Numbered from the stretch's first letter, positions 1 through 8,778 are shown. The stretch: 64,000 bases of DNA from UBA6136 sp044350805 (GCA_044350805.1 JBILGU010000007.1:1-64000), one strand, 5' to 3'. Notes: generated by a model from the sequence alone, not told the origin. A program made the numbers and translations.

Positions 1-152
1 CGTCTGGCGTTGAAATGGTTATGCCGGGCGATAACATCAAGGTAACCGTGAAGCTGATCAACCCCATCGCGATGGAAGAAGGTCTGCGTTTCGCTGTTCG
101 TGAAGGTGGCCGCACCGTCGGCGCCGGTGTTGTTTCCAAGGTTCTGGAGTAA
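1..152 (+). CDS. tuf: Elongation factor Tu, C-terminal fragment
   Basis: Only the last ~49 codons are inside the window; the reading frame enters at base 3 and stops with TAA at 150-152. The visible residues (PGDNIKVTVKLINPIA, then FAVREGGRTVGAGVVSKVLE) are the conserved end of domain 3 of EF-Tu, the GTPase that delivers aminoacyl-tRNA to the ribosome. Its place five bases before rpsJ is the usual end of the str operon feeding into the S10 operon. Confidence 0.97.
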   Translation, partial: SGVEMVMPGDNIKVTVKLINPIAMEEGLRFAVREGGRTVGAGVVSKVLE

Positions 153-157
153 AGATC

Positions 158-469
158 GTGCAGAAGCAGAGAATTCGTATCCGTCTCAAGGCGTTTGATC
201 ACCGTCTGATCGATCAGTCGGCCAGTGAAATCGTTGAGACCGCGAAGCGGACGGGCGCCCAGGTGCTCGGTCCGATCCCGCTCCCGACCAAGAAAGAGCG
301 TTATACCGTTCTGATCTCGCCCCACGTCAATAAGGACGCCCGTGATCAGTACGAACTCCGGACGCATAAGCGTCTGATGGACATCATCGAGCCGACCGAC
401 AAGACGGTTGATGCTCTGATGAAGCTGGACCTCTCCGCTGGTGTGGATGTCCAGATCAAGTTGAATTAA
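158..469 (+). CDS. rpsJ: 30S ribosomal protein S10
   Basis: A 103-residue protein starting MQKQRIRIRLKAFDHRLID, the standard length and start of bacterial S10, a 30S head protein that also acts as NusE in antitermination. The start is GTG at 158, just after the tuf stop, so it is probably co-transcribed with tuf. It opens the S10 ribosomal operon; rplC follows after 24 bases. Confidence 0.98.
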   Translation: MQKQRIRIRLKAFDHRLIDQSASEIVETAKRTGAQVLGPIPLPTKKERYTVLISPHVNKDARDQYELRTHKRLMDIIEPTDKTVDALMKLDLSAGVDVQIKLN

Positions 470-493
470 TTAGGAAGAAGCCAGGAGCGAGCA

Positions 494-1132
494 ATGGCCC
501 TAGGACTGGTTGGACGCAAATGCGGCATGACCCGCATCTTCCACGAGGACGGTTCTGCTGAACCGGTATCGGTGGTTGAGGTGACGGCGAACCGCGTCGT
601 TCAAGTAAAGACAAATGAAGTGGACGGCTATCGTGCTGTTCAGGTGACCACGGGTAGCGTCAAGCGTTCTCGTCTCAACAAGGCGCAGGCCGGCCATTTT
701 GGCAAGGTAGGCGTTGAGGGAGGCCAGGGCCTTTGGGAATTCCGTCTCGCCGATGGCGATAACACTGACTACCAGCCGGGTGTTGAATTCGGTGTCGATA
801 TGTTCGAGGAAGGTCAGTTTGTCGACGTCAGTGGTGTAAGCATCGGTAAGGGGTTTGCTGGCGTTATCAAGCGCTACAACTTCCGGACGCAGGATGCGAC
901 ACACGGTAACTCACTGTCACATCGTGCACCGGGTTCCATCGGTCAGAACCAGACACCGGGTCGCGTCTTCAAAGGTAAGAAGATGGCCGGTCACATGGGT
1001 GCCGAGAACGTCACGGTACAGAATCTGAAGGTCTCTGCGATCCATAAGGACAAGTCGCTCATTTTGATCAAGGGAGCAATCCCGGGTCCTAAGGGTGGCA
1101 AGGTCGTGATCAAGGCCGCGGTCAAGAAATAA
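494..1132 (+). CDS. rplC: 50S ribosomal protein L3
   Basis: A 212-residue L3 that begins near the peptidyl transferase centre-facing fold with LGLVGRKCGMTRIF and carries the central loop GNSLSHRAPGSIGQNQTPGR, where the glutamine methylated by PrmB lies in many bacteria. A purine-rich AGGAGCGAG precedes the ATG. Second gene of the S10 operon, nine bases before rplD. Confidence 0.98.
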   Translation: MALGLVGRKCGMTRIFHEDGSAEPVSVVEVTANRVVQVKTNEVDGYRAVQVTTGSVKRSRLNKAQAGHFGKVGVEGGQGLWEFRLADGDNTDYQPGVEFGVDMFEEGQFVDVSGVSIGKGFAGVIKRYNFRTQDATHGNSLSHRAPGSIGQNQTPGRVFKGKKMAGHMGAENVTVQNLKVSAIHKDKSLILIKGAIPGPKGGKVVIKAAVKK

Positions 1133-1141
1133 GGTAAGAAC

Positions 1142-1756
1142 ATGTCGCTTGTAATTCCATCAGCAAATACCGGCGGAAAGGGACTTTCGGTCAAGGCGGA
1201 GGTTTTTGGCCGCGAGTTTAATCAGTCGCTGGTCCACCAGTTGGTGGTTGCCTATATGGCTGCTGCCCGCTCGGGTACCAAGGCGCAAAAGACCCGCTCG
1301 GATGTGAGCGGTGGCGGCGCCAAGCCTTGGAAGCAGAAGGGGAGTGGTCGTGCCCGTGCAGGGACCACCCGCAGCCCGCTGTGGCGCACCGGTGGTGTCA
1401 CCTTTGCTGCTCGCCCACGCAACTATGAGCAGAAGCTGAACAAGAAGATGTATCGGGCAGCAATGAGCTCGATCTTTTCTGAACTGCTTCGTCAGGGTCG
1501 ACTGGTCGTTTCTGATGATCTTGCGGTCACTGAGCCGAAGACCAGCGCACTCAAGAAGATGCTCGAAGGTCTGGGGTTCCAGTCCGGGTTGATCGTGACC
1601 GAGGGACTCGACATTAACCTTTTCCTTTCAGCACGTAATCTTCCGCACGTGAATGTTGCTGAGGCTCGTTCCTTGAGTCCGGTAGAACTGGTTCACAGTG
1701 AGAAAGTCATTGTTACGACTGCCGCGCTGAAGGCGATTGAGGAGAGTCTGTCATGA
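1142..1756 (+). CDS. rplD: 50S ribosomal protein L4
   Basis: A 204-residue L4 with the typical extended loop rich in Arg/Gly (PWKQKGSGRARAGTTRSPLW) that lines the exit tunnel. In enterobacteria L4 also represses the S10 operon; whether that holds here is not shown by the sequence. Its stop overlaps the rplW start as ATGA at 1753-1756, implying translational coupling. Confidence 0.98.
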   Translation: MSLVIPSANTGGKGLSVKAEVFGREFNQSLVHQLVVAYMAAARSGTKAQKTRSDVSGGGAKPWKQKGSGRARAGTTRSPLWRTGGVTFAARPRNYEQKLNKKMYRAAMSSIFSELLRQGRLVVSDDLAVTEPKTSALKKMLEGLGFQSGLIVTEGLDINLFLSARNLPHVNVAEARSLSPVELVHSEKVIVTTAALKAIEESLS

Positions 1757-2046
1757 AGCAGATTGATTTGATGAGCATTCTGGAAGCGCCGGTCGTTTCC
1801 GAAAAGAGCACCCGCAACGCCGAAAAGGAAAACCGTGTGGTTTTCCGTGTCAAGCGGACGGCTACCAAGCATCAGGTTAAAAGAGCGGTCGAGCTGCTGT
1901 TTAAGGTTGAAGTGGATTCTGTTCATGTCCTGAACGTAAAGGGCAAAGACAAGCGCTTCGGCAAGTTTGTAGGTACCCGCTCAGACTGGAAGAAGGCTTA
2001 TATCAAGCTGAAGCCTGGTTTCGATATTGATTTCGCCACTGCCTAA
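1753..2046 (+). CDS. rplW: 50S ribosomal protein L23
   Basis: A 97-residue L23, the tunnel-exit protein that docks trigger factor and SRP. Conserved APVVSEKSTRNAE near the N-terminus and VNVKGKDKRFGKFVGTRSDWKKAYIKL at the C-terminus are visible (quoted here in part: VSEKSTRNAE, GTRSDWKKAYIKL). The ATG overlaps the rplD stop by four bases. Confidence 0.97.
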   Translation: MKQIDLMSILEAPVVSEKSTRNAEKENRVVFRVKRTATKHQVKRAVELLFKVEVDSVHVLNVKGKDKRFGKFVGTRSDWKKAYIKLKPGFDIDFATA

Positions 2047-2087
2047 ACGCAATAGCGCCAGAAACTGAACATTACGGAATAAAGATC

Positions 2088-2912
2088 ATGGCACTTGTTA
2101 AATCCAAACCCACCTCCGCCGGTTCCCGGTTTGTGGTTCGGGTCAAGACGGATGGACTTTACAAGGGGCGTCCGGAATCCTCGCTGATCGAAAAGAAGAT
2201 CAGGAGTTCAGGTCGCAACAATCAAGGCCGGGTAACCACCCGTCATAAGGGCGGTGGCCACAAGAAGTTCTACCGTATCGTTGATTTCAAGCGCGATAAG
2301 CTGGACATCACCGGTCGTGTTGAGCGGATTGAATACGATCCGAACCGCACTGCGCACATTGCGCTGGTGGTTTACAAGGATGGTGAGCGTCGTTACGTCA
2401 TCGCTCCCAAGGGGCTGGTCATCGGTCAGGAAATCGTGTCTGCGGAATACGCGCCGATCAAAACCGGTAACTGTTTGCCGCTTCGGAATATTCCGGTGGG
2501 TTCTGTGGTCCATTGCGTCGAACTGAAGCCTGGCAAGGGCGCCCAGATTGCACGCGCCGGCGGTGCTTCGGTGCAGCTGGTTGCAAAGGAAGGCACTTAC
2601 GCAACGATTCGTCTGCGTTCCGGTGAAATGCGCAAGGTTCTTGCAGATTGCAAGGCTGTGATCGGCGAAGTTTCCAACCACGAGCACAACCTTGCCTCGC
2701 TGGGTAAGGCGGGTGCAAGCCGTTGGCGCGGTGTCCGTCCGACCGTTCGTGGTGTTGCCATGAACCCGGTTGACCACCCGCATGGTGGTGGTGAAGGTCG
2801 TACGTCAGGTGGTCGCCACCCCGTATCACCTTGGGGTACTCCGGCCAAGGGTTATAAGACCCGAAACAACAAGCGGACCGATAAGCTCATCGTCCGTGGC
2901 CGCAAGAAGTAA
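2088..2912 (+). CDS. rplB: 50S ribosomal protein L2
   Basis: A 274-residue L2, one of the primary 23S rRNA binding proteins close to the peptidyl transferase centre. The highly conserved GRNNQGRVTTRHKGGGHKK near residue 45 and the C-terminal AMNPVDHPHGGGEGRTSGGR with the functional histidine are present. Length is standard. Confidence 0.98.
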   Translation: MALVKSKPTSAGSRFVVRVKTDGLYKGRPESSLIEKKIRSSGRNNQGRVTTRHKGGGHKKFYRIVDFKRDKLDITGRVERIEYDPNRTAHIALVVYKDGERRYVIAPKGLVIGQEIVSAEYAPIKTGNCLPLRNIPVGSVVHCVELKPGKGAQIARAGGASVQLVAKEGTYATIRLRSGEMRKVLADCKAVIGEVSNHEHNLASLGKAGASRWRGVRPTVRGVAMNPVDHPHGGGEGRTSGGRHPVSPWGTPAKGYKTRNNKRTDKLIVRGRKK

Positions 2913-2933
2913 TTAATAGCAGAGGTATTGACC

Positions 2934-3206
2934 GTGCCACGTTCGATCAAAAAAGGACCGTTCATTGATCATCATCTCCTGAACAAGGTTCTCGAGAGCA
3001 ATAACAGCGGCAACAAGCGTCCGATTAAGACTTGGTCGCGCCGTTCCATGATCCTCCCGGAAATGATTGGGTTGACGCTTGCCGTGCACAACGGTCGCCA
3101 GCACGTTCCGGTTCTGGTCAGTGACAACATGGTGGGACACAAGTTGGGTGAGTTCGCGCCGACGCGCACCTACAAGGGTCACCAGGCAGACAAGAAGTCC
3201 AAGTAA
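2934..3206 (+). CDS. rpsS: 30S ribosomal protein S19
   Basis: S19 binds 16S rRNA in the 30S head with S13. I start it at GTG 2934, giving PRSIKKGPFIDHHLL at the N-terminus and 90 residues, because the AGAGG at 2921-2925 is eight bases upstream; the in-frame TTG at 2928 lies too close to that site. Conserved SRRSMILPEMIGLT and HKLGEFAPTRTYKGH are seen. Confidence 0.97.
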   Translation: MPRSIKKGPFIDHHLLNKVLESNNSGNKRPIKTWSRRSMILPEMIGLTLAVHNGRQHVPVLVSDNMVGHKLGEFAPTRTYKGHQADKKSK

Positions 3207-3238
3207 TCATCTTGTCCATATATTGAGAGCGAAGAACG

Positions 3239-3574
3239 ATGGCAACCACAGCAAGATTGAACACGGCAATGGTCTCGGCACAAAAATGCCGATTGGTCGC
3301 CGACCAGATCCGTGGCCTTAAGGTTGAGAAGGCAATCGATATCCTGACCTTCAGCCCAAAGAAGTCCGCGCGCATCATGAAGAAGGTTTTGGAGTCGGCA
3401 ATTGCAAACGCCGAACATAACGATGGTGCCGATATCGACGAATTGCGTGTCAATGCTGTCGAGGTTGGTGAGGGTGCCACGCTGAAGCGTATGTCGCCAC
3501 GGGCCAAAGGCCGTGCGAACCGCATCAGCAAGCGGACCTGCCATATCACTATTCAAGTATCTGAAAAACGCTAG
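3239..3574 (+). CDS. rplV: 50S ribosomal protein L22
   Basis: A 111-residue L22, whose beta hairpin lines the exit tunnel (macrolide site). The hairpin sequence LKRMSPRAKGRANRISKRT near the C-terminus and the N-terminal SAQKCRLVADQIRGL are diagnostic. Lies between rpsS and rpsC in the normal S10 operon order. Confidence 0.97.
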   Translation: MATTARLNTAMVSAQKCRLVADQIRGLKVEKAIDILTFSPKKSARIMKKVLESAIANAEHNDGADIDELRVNAVEVGEGATLKRMSPRAKGRANRISKRTCHITIQVSEKR

Positions 3575-3582
3575 GTTTCATA

Positions 3583-4251
3583 ATGGGACAGAAAGTACAC
3601 CCTACAGGAATCCGCCTTGGCATCATCAAGGACTGGACTTCACGTTGGTACGCCAACAGCAAGGACTACGCTACGTATCTTCACAAAGATCTCTTAGTTC
3701 GTGATTTCCTGCGCAAGAAGCTGGGACATGCCTCGGTCAGCCGCATTCAGATCAATCGTCCGGCCAACAATGCCCATATCACCATTCATACGGCTCGTCC
3801 GGGTTTGGTCATCGGCAAGAAGGGCGAGGACATTGATACCTTGCGCCGCCTGGTTTCTGAAATGATGGGTGTTCCAGTCCAGATCAGCGTTGAAGAAATT
3901 CGCAAGCCGGAGCTGGATGCACAGCTGGTTGCCGAGGGCGTTGCCCAGCAGCTTGAAAAGCGCATCATGTTCCGCCGCGCAATGAAGCGAGCGGTTCAGA
4001 ACACACTGCGGCTGGGTGCTGAAGGCATCAAGATCAGTGTCGGTGGACGACTGAACGGCGCAGAAATCGCACGGACTGAATGGTATCGCGAAGGACGTGT
4101 TCCGCTGCACACCTTCCGTGCAGACATTGACTATGGTTTTGCTGAAGCAAAGACCACCTATGGGGTGATCGGTGTAAAGGTTTGGATCTTTAAGGGTGAA
4201 GTACTTCCCCAGATCGCTGCCGATACCAAGCTTGCCTCTGCAGAAGCCTGA
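3583..4251 (+). CDS. rpsC: 30S ribosomal protein S3
   Basis: A 222-residue S3, which with S4 and S5 forms the mRNA entry pore. It begins MGQKVHPTGIRLGIIKDW and contains the KH-domain motif RPGLVIGKKGEDID around residue 67 plus the C-terminal domain GLRLNGAEIARTEWYREGR-like segment. Nine bases after rplV. Confidence 0.98.
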   Translation: MGQKVHPTGIRLGIIKDWTSRWYANSKDYATYLHKDLLVRDFLRKKLGHASVSRIQINRPANNAHITIHTARPGLVIGKKGEDIDTLRRLVSEMMGVPVQISVEEIRKPELDAQLVAEGVAQQLEKRIMFRRAMKRAVQNTLRLGAEGIKISVGGRLNGAEIARTEWYREGRVPLHTFRADIDYGFAEAKTTYGVIGVKVWIFKGEVLPQIAADTKLASAEA

Positions 4252-4270
4252 TTAAGAAGGTCACAAGCTC

Positions 4271-4684
4271 ATGTTGCAGCCAAAAAGAACCAAATTCAGA
4301 AAGCAGCACAAGGGACGGAATACCGGCCTTGCGCAAAAGGGTAACAAGGTCAGCTTCGGCGAATTCGGCCTGAAGTCTGTTGAGCGCGGTCGGATGACGG
4401 CCCGCCAGATTGAATCTGCACGTCGTGCGATCACTCGTCACGTCAAGCGTGGTGGAAAGATCTGGATCCGCGTTTTCCCGGATAAGCCCATCACCAAGAA
4501 GCCGCTCGAAGTCCGTATGGGTAGCGGTAAGGGTAGCGTTGAGTACTGGGTGGCAGAAATTAAGCCCGGCACGATGCTCTATGAGCTCGAGGGTGTAAGC
4601 GAAGAGTTGGCGCGTGAGGCATTTGCCCTGGCGTCGGCAAAGCTTCCCATGAAGACGACATTTGTCGTCAGGACGGTCATGTAA
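4271..4684 (+). CDS. rplP: 50S ribosomal protein L16
   Basis: A 137-residue L16 starting MLQPKRTKFRKQHKGRN, with the conserved MGSGKGSVEYWVA and the arginine region that helps position tRNA in the A and P sites. Its TAA stop (4682-4684) shares its last base with the rpmC ATG. Confidence 0.98.
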   Translation: MLQPKRTKFRKQHKGRNTGLAQKGNKVSFGEFGLKSVERGRMTARQIESARRAITRHVKRGGKIWIRVFPDKPITKKPLEVRMGSGKGSVEYWVAEIKPGTMLYELEGVSEELAREAFALASAKLPMKTTFVVRTVM

Positions 4685-4878
4685 TGAAGGCAAATGAAAT
4701 CAGGGAGAAATCCGCGGCAGAACTGAATGAGGAGCTGCTCAGTCTCCATCGTGAACAGTTCAATCTGAAGATGCAGAAGGCAACAGGTCAGCTGGCCAAG
4801 CCGGATCAGATTCTGAAGAACCGCAGAACCATCGCACGGATCCACACCATCCTTGCTGAGAAAGAGGCCCAGGCATGA
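4684..4878 (+). CDS. rpmC: 50S ribosomal protein L29
   Basis: A 64-residue helical L29 next to the tunnel exit. The family signature LLSLHREQFNLKMQKATGQL and KNRRTIARIHTIL are visible. It overlaps rplP by one base (TAATG) and rpsQ by four bases (ATGA at 4875), so the three genes are likely translationally coupled. Confidence 0.97.
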   Translation: MKANEIREKSAAELNEELLSLHREQFNLKMQKATGQLAKPDQILKNRRTIARIHTILAEKEAQA

Positions 4879-5132
4879 GCGAAGTAAAGACGGTTCACAC
4901 CCTGACCGGTAAGGTGGTCAGCAGCAAGATGGACAAGACGATCTCCGTGAAGATCGAACGCGTAGTGCCTCATCCGCTCTACGGGAAGTTCATTCGTCGG
5001 TCGACCAAGTTGTTGGCACACGACGAGAACAACGAATCACGGGAAGGTGATGTAGTAACGGTATCCGCCTGCCGCCCAATTTCCGGCAGGAAAGTATGGA
5101 AGCTGGAAAGGATTGTAGAACGAGCCAAGTAA
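4875..5132 (+). CDS. rpsQ: 30S ribosomal protein S17
   Basis: An 85-residue S17, an early 16S rRNA binder with an OB fold. TLTGKVVSSKMDKTISVKI and HPLYGKFIRRSTKLLAHDE are conserved features. Last gene of the S10 operon proper; rplN of the spc group follows after 36 bases without a visible terminator. Confidence 0.97.
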   Translation: MSEVKTVHTLTGKVVSSKMDKTISVKIERVVPHPLYGKFIRRSTKLLAHDENNESREGDVVTVSACRPISGRKVWKLERIVERAK

Positions 5133-5168
5133 GGCTCGCTGAATAAACTTACATTCAGGTAAATCGAC

Positions 5169-5537
5169 ATGATTCAGATGCAAACCAACCTTGATGTCGC
5201 CGATAACAGCGGTGCCAGGAGGGTCATGTGCATTAAGGTTCTTGGTGGTTCACATCGTCGCTATGCGAACGTAGGTGACATCATCAAGGTCAGCATCAAG
5301 GAAGCGATTCCTCGTGGCCGCGTCAAGAAAGGCGAAGTCTATAACGCAGTCGTCGTTCGTACCCGAAAGGGCGTTCGTCGCAGTGATGGTTCACTGATCC
5401 GCTTTGATGGCAATGCCGCAGTACTGCTGAACAATCAGCACCAGCCGATCGGAACGCGTATTTTCGGGCCCGTGACTCGTGAACTTCGTTCTGAGAAGTT
5501 CATGAAGATCATTTCACTTGCACCTGAAGTGATTTAG
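5169..5537 (+). CDS. rplN: 50S ribosomal protein L14
   Basis: A 122-residue L14 beginning MIQMQTNLDVADNSGARR, the near-invariant start. It forms intersubunit bridges and binds RsfS in the family. First gene of the spc-type cluster. Confidence 0.98.
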   Translation: MIQMQTNLDVADNSGARRVMCIKVLGGSHRRYANVGDIIKVSIKEAIPRGRVKKGEVYNAVVVRTRKGVRRSDGSLIRFDGNAAVLLNNQHQPIGTRIFGPVTRELRSEKFMKIISLAPEVI

Positions 5538-5547
5538 GAGAGACACG

Positions 5548-5865
5548 ATGCGCAAGATCAAGAGAGGCGACCAGGTGGTCGTCATTACTGGACGCGACAA
5601 GGGCAAAAGAGGTGCCGTACTCGGCATCCCTTCGGAGCAGAAGCTAGTTGTTGAGGGCGTAAACATTGCGCGCAAACATCAGCGTCCGAACCCGATGAAG
5701 GGCGTCTCTGGTGGAATCGTCGAGAAGGCGATGCCAATTCATATCTCCAACGTCGCTTTGGTCAACCCTGCTACCAACAAGGGCGACAAGGTAGGTTTCA
5801 AGTTGCTCGCAGATGGCCGGAAGGTTCGGTTCTTCAAGTCGAACAACGAAGTCATCGACGCATAA
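5548..5865 (+). CDS. rplX: 50S ribosomal protein L24
   Basis: A 105-residue L24 with the N-terminal KOW motif (KRGDQVVVITGRDKGKRG), an initiator of 50S assembly. AGGAGAG precedes the ATG. Between rplN and rplE as usual. Confidence 0.97.
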   Translation: MRKIKRGDQVVVITGRDKGKRGAVLGIPSEQKLVVEGVNIARKHQRPNPMKGVSGGIVEKAMPIHISNVALVNPATNKGDKVGFKLLADGRKVRFFKSNNEVIDA

Positions 5866-5877
5866 TCTGTGAATAAC

Positions 5878-6417
5878 ATGGCCAGATTGCAAAAACTTTA
5901 TAAAGACGAGATCGTCGGATCCCTGACCCAGCAGTTCAGCTACAAGTCTGCGATGGAGGTCCCCCGTCTCGAGAAGATCACCCTGAACATGGGTGTGGGC
6001 GAAGCGGTTGCCGATAAAAAGATCCTCCAGAATGCTCTGGAAGATCTCCAAAAGATCAGCGGACAAAAGCCTGTCATTACGATTTCCAAGAAGTCCATCG
6101 CGGGTTTCAAGATTCGTGACGGAATGCCGATTGGTTGCAAGGTGACCTTGCGTCGTGACCGCATGTATGAATTCCTGGATCGTCTGATCACGATCGCGAT
6201 TCCGCGTATCCGTGACTTCCGTGGACTGAATGGCAAGGCCTTTGATGGCCGCGGCAACTACAGCATGGGTGTGAAGGAACAGATCATTTTCCCGGAAATC
6301 GACTTTGATAAGGTCGATGCGGTTCGCGGTCTTGATATCACAATCACGACCAGTGCAAAAACCGATGCGGAAGCTCGAGCCCTGCTTGAGCAATTCAAAT
6401 TCCCCTTCAGGACCTAG
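5878..6417 (+). CDS. rplE: 50S ribosomal protein L5
   Basis: L5 binds 5S rRNA and the P-site tRNA elbow. I start at ATG 5878 (MARLQKLYKDEIVGSL, 179 residues, the E. coli length) rather than the in-frame GTG at 5869, which would add MNN. Neither start has a strong ribosome binding site. Conserved PRLEKITLNMGVGEA and RDFRGLNGKAFDGRGNY are present. Confidence 0.95.
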   Translation: MARLQKLYKDEIVGSLTQQFSYKSAMEVPRLEKITLNMGVGEAVADKKILQNALEDLQKISGQKPVITISKKSIAGFKIRDGMPIGCKVTLRRDRMYEFLDRLITIAIPRIRDFRGLNGKAFDGRGNYSMGVKEQIIFPEIDFDKVDAVRGLDITITTSAKTDAEARALLEQFKFPFRT

Positions 6418-6425
6418 GACATCCC

Positions 6426-6731
6426 ATGGCTAAGAAATCAATGATCGCCCGCGAAGTTAAGCGGCAGAAGCTGGTGGCCAAGAATCACGCCAAGCGTGTG
6501 GAACTGAAGGCCATTATTGTCAGCCTCACGGCGAGCGAAGAAGAGAAGATCCAGGCGGAATTGAAGCTTCAGAAGCTTCCCCGCGATTCCTCTGCGTCCC
6601 GCCTGCACAATCGTTGCAGTCTGACCGGAAGGCCTCACGGCTTCTACCGCAAGTTCGGCCTTGGCCGCAACAAGCTGCGTGAATCGGTCATGCGCGGGGA
6701 TGTTCCCGGCGTAACCAAGGCCAGCTGGTAA
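6426..6731 (+). CDS. rpsN: 30S ribosomal protein S14 (long, zinc-free type)
   Basis: A 101-residue S14 with the C-terminal signature RCSLTGRPHGFYRKFGLGRN. The paired Cys-X2-Cys motifs of the short zinc-binding S14 are absent, so it is the long C-minus form typical of proteobacteria. Confidence 0.97.
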   Translation: MAKKSMIAREVKRQKLVAKNHAKRVELKAIIVSLTASEEEKIQAELKLQKLPRDSSASRLHNRCSLTGRPHGFYRKFGLGRNKLRESVMRGDVPGVTKASW

Positions 6732-6762
6732 GGCGCGGCACAGAGAGATATCGGAGAGAGAT

Positions 6763-7161
6763 ATGAGTATTACAGATCCCTTGGCTGATCTTCTGACCCG
6801 CATCCGTAATGGTCAGTCAGCCAATAAGCCGACGGTTTCAATGCCGTCATCCAAGCTGAAAGTCTCAGTGTGTCGCGTCCTCAAGCAGGAAGGTTACATC
6901 GAAGACTTTGCAGTTAAGGAAAGTGAAAACAATAAGTCGGTACTCGACGTATCCCTGAAGTATTACCAGGGACAGCCGGTTATCGAGTCGATCCAGCGTG
7001 TAAGCAAGCCGGGTCGTCGCGTTTATAAGGGTGCCGATGACCTTCCTAAGGTCCTTGGTGGTTTCGGTGTGGCCATTATTTCCACTTCCAGCGGTCTGAT
7101 GACCGATAAGGAAGCACGCGAAGGCGGTCACGGCGGCGAAGTGCTCTGCACTGTTTCCTAA
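6763..7161 (+). CDS. rpsH: 30S ribosomal protein S8
   Basis: A 132-residue S8 starting MSITDPLADLLTRIRNGQ and ending with ISTSSGLMTDKEARE followed by the conserved GGEVLCTVS tail. S8 binds 16S helix 21 and in E. coli regulates the spc operon. A GGAGAG site lies just before the ATG. Confidence 0.98.
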   Translation: MSITDPLADLLTRIRNGQSANKPTVSMPSSKLKVSVCRVLKQEGYIEDFAVKESENNKSVLDVSLKYYQGQPVIESIQRVSKPGRRVYKGADDLPKVLGGFGVAIISTSSGLMTDKEAREGGHGGEVLCTVS

Positions 7162-7175
7162 TCGGCAGGTCAGTC

Positions 7176-7709
7176 ATGTCAAGAGTCGCAAAAAATCCGA
7201 TTGTTCTGCCGAAGGGAGTTGAAGCTACCCTCGGTGGGAACGGCATCACCGTTAAGGGCGCAAAGGGCACCCTCTCGGCTGCCATTCATCCAGATGTCCC
7301 GGTCGCCGTTGAGAATGGCGAGATCGTCGTATCCATGGATAAGTCCAACCAGAAGCAGGTTGCTCTGGCGGGAACGACCCGAGCCAATATCGCGAACATG
7401 GTGACGGGCGTCACCACGGGATACGAACGTAAGCTGACCCTGGTCGGCGTAGGCTATCGTGCCCAGGCGCAGGGCCAGAAGCTCAGTCTGAGCCTCGGCT
7501 TCTCGCACCCGGTCGATTTCATGGCACCGGCAGGCGTGACTTTGGAAACGCCTACGCAGACTGAAATCCTCGTAAAGGGCTGCGATAAGCAGGTCATCGG
7601 CCAAGTCGCGGCGAACATTCGGGCATATCGCCCGCCGGAGCCCTATAAGGGCAAGGGCGTTCGCTACGCAGACGAAGTCATCATCAAGAAAGAAGCCAAG
7701 AAGAAGTAG
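7176..7709 (+). CDS. rplF: 50S ribosomal protein L6
   Basis: A 177-residue L6 with SRVAKNPIVLPKGVE at the start and the signature PEPYKGKGVRYADEVI near the C-terminus. It sits near the GTPase-associated centre of the 50S subunit. Normal spc order between rpsH and rplR. Confidence 0.98.
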   Translation: MSRVAKNPIVLPKGVEATLGGNGITVKGAKGTLSAAIHPDVPVAVENGEIVVSMDKSNQKQVALAGTTRANIANMVTGVTTGYERKLTLVGVGYRAQAQGQKLSLSLGFSHPVDFMAPAGVTLETPTQTEILVKGCDKQVIGQVAANIRAYRPPEPYKGKGVRYADEVIIKKEAKKK

Positions 7710-7715
7710 GTCAAG

Positions 7716-8069
7716 ATGGACAAGAAAGCGGCAAGGCTCCGTAGGGCTGCTAAGACACGGGCCATCATTCGCAAGCTCGGCGTAGATCGACTGACGGTAT
7801 TCAGAACACCGCGTCATATCTATGCTCAGGTCATTACTGCCGATGGGGCAAAGGTGCTCGCAAGCTCCTCAACCGTCGAGGCCACTGTGAAAGCAGGCCT
7901 GAAGCAAACCGGTAATGTTGATGCGGCTAAGGTGATCGGAAAGCTCATCGCTGAACGCGCTCTTGCAGCAGGTGTAACGACCGTTGCTTTTGACCGTTCG
8001 GGTTTCAAGTACCACGGACGGGTCAAAGCCGTCGCCGATGCGGCCCGCGAGGCCGGTCTTAAGTTCTAG
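7716..8069 (+). CDS. rplR: 50S ribosomal protein L18
   Basis: A 117-residue L18 that binds 5S rRNA. The basic N-terminus (KKAARLRRAAKTRAIIRKLG) and the C-terminal FDRSGFKYHGRVKAVADAAR are typical. Six bases after rplF. Confidence 0.97.
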   Translation: MDKKAARLRRAAKTRAIIRKLGVDRLTVFRTPRHIYAQVITADGAKVLASSSTVEATVKAGLKQTGNVDAAKVIGKLIAERALAAGVTTVAFDRSGFKYHGRVKAVADAAREAGLKF

Positions 8070-8077
8070 GAGCGGTC

Positions 8078-8599
8078 ATGGCAAATCAGAATGTTCAGCA
8101 GAGCGGCGCAAACGATGGCCTGCAAGAAAAGCTTGTAGCAGTTCGTCGTGTCGCTAAGGTGGTTAAGGGCGGCCGAGTTTTCGGTTTCACCGCTCTGACC
8201 GTGGTCGGTGATGGAAACGGTCGCGTAGGCTACGGCCTTTGCAAGGCGCGAGAAGTCCCGGTTGCAATTCAGAAGTCCATGGAGCAGGCGCGTCGCAATA
8301 TGCGAAAGGTCAGCTTGAATGGGGATACCTTGCATTATGCAATCGCATCCAGCACTGGAGCAGCCAAGGTTTACATGCAGCCTGCATCGCAGGGTACCGG
8401 CATCATCGCGGGCGGTGCTATGCGTGCAGTCTTCGAAGTGGTCGGTGTCCACAACGTCTTGGCGAAATGTATCGGCACCAACAATCCCATCAATGTGGTT
8501 CGTGCAACCATCAAGGGCCTGACCGAAATCGGTGATCCTGCCCGGATCGCTGCAAAGCGCGGCAAGGTGCTTGAAACGCGTGAGGGTCATCGCTCATGA
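8078..8599 (+). CDS. rpsE: 30S ribosomal protein S5
   Basis: A 173-residue S5 with the double-stranded RNA binding fold (VVKGGRVFGFTALTVVGDGN) and RAVFEVVGVHNVLAKCIGT. It helps decoding fidelity and mRNA entry. Stop and rpmD start overlap as ATGA at 8596-8599. Confidence 0.98.
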   Translation: MANQNVQQSGANDGLQEKLVAVRRVAKVVKGGRVFGFTALTVVGDGNGRVGYGLCKAREVPVAIQKSMEQARRNMRKVSLNGDTLHYAIASSTGAAKVYMQPASQGTGIIAGGAMRAVFEVVGVHNVLAKCIGTNNPINVVRATIKGLTEIGDPARIAAKRGKVLETREGHRS

Positions 8600-8778
8600 G
8601 CGCAAAGTCAGTAACGGTTACGCAGATCAAGAGCGCCATTGCTCGCGCAGAGTCCCACAAGGCTTGCCTTAAAGGTCTCGGCATTCGTCGCATGCACCAG
8701 ACGGTTACGGTTGCGGCAACGCCCGAAAACCTCGGCATGATCAACAAGGTCTCCTATCTCCTGAAGATTGAGGGTTGA
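8596..8778 (+). CDS. rpmD: 50S ribosomal protein L30
   Basis: A 60-residue L30 (LKGLGIRRMHQTVTV, PENLGMINKVSYLLKI). Coupled to rpsE by a four-base overlap; rplO begins two bases after its stop. Confidence 0.97.
   Translation: MSAKSVTVTQIKSAIARAESHKACLKGLGIRRMHQTVTVAATPENLGMINKVSYLLKIEG

Noticed and set aside
500..904. A 134-codon frame on the minus strand inside rplC
   Set aside because: Lies fully within a certain ribosomal gene and has no family features; a shadow frame.
5644..6393. A 249-codon minus-strand frame across rplX and rplE
   Set aside because: Opposite-strand shadow of two certain ribosomal genes.
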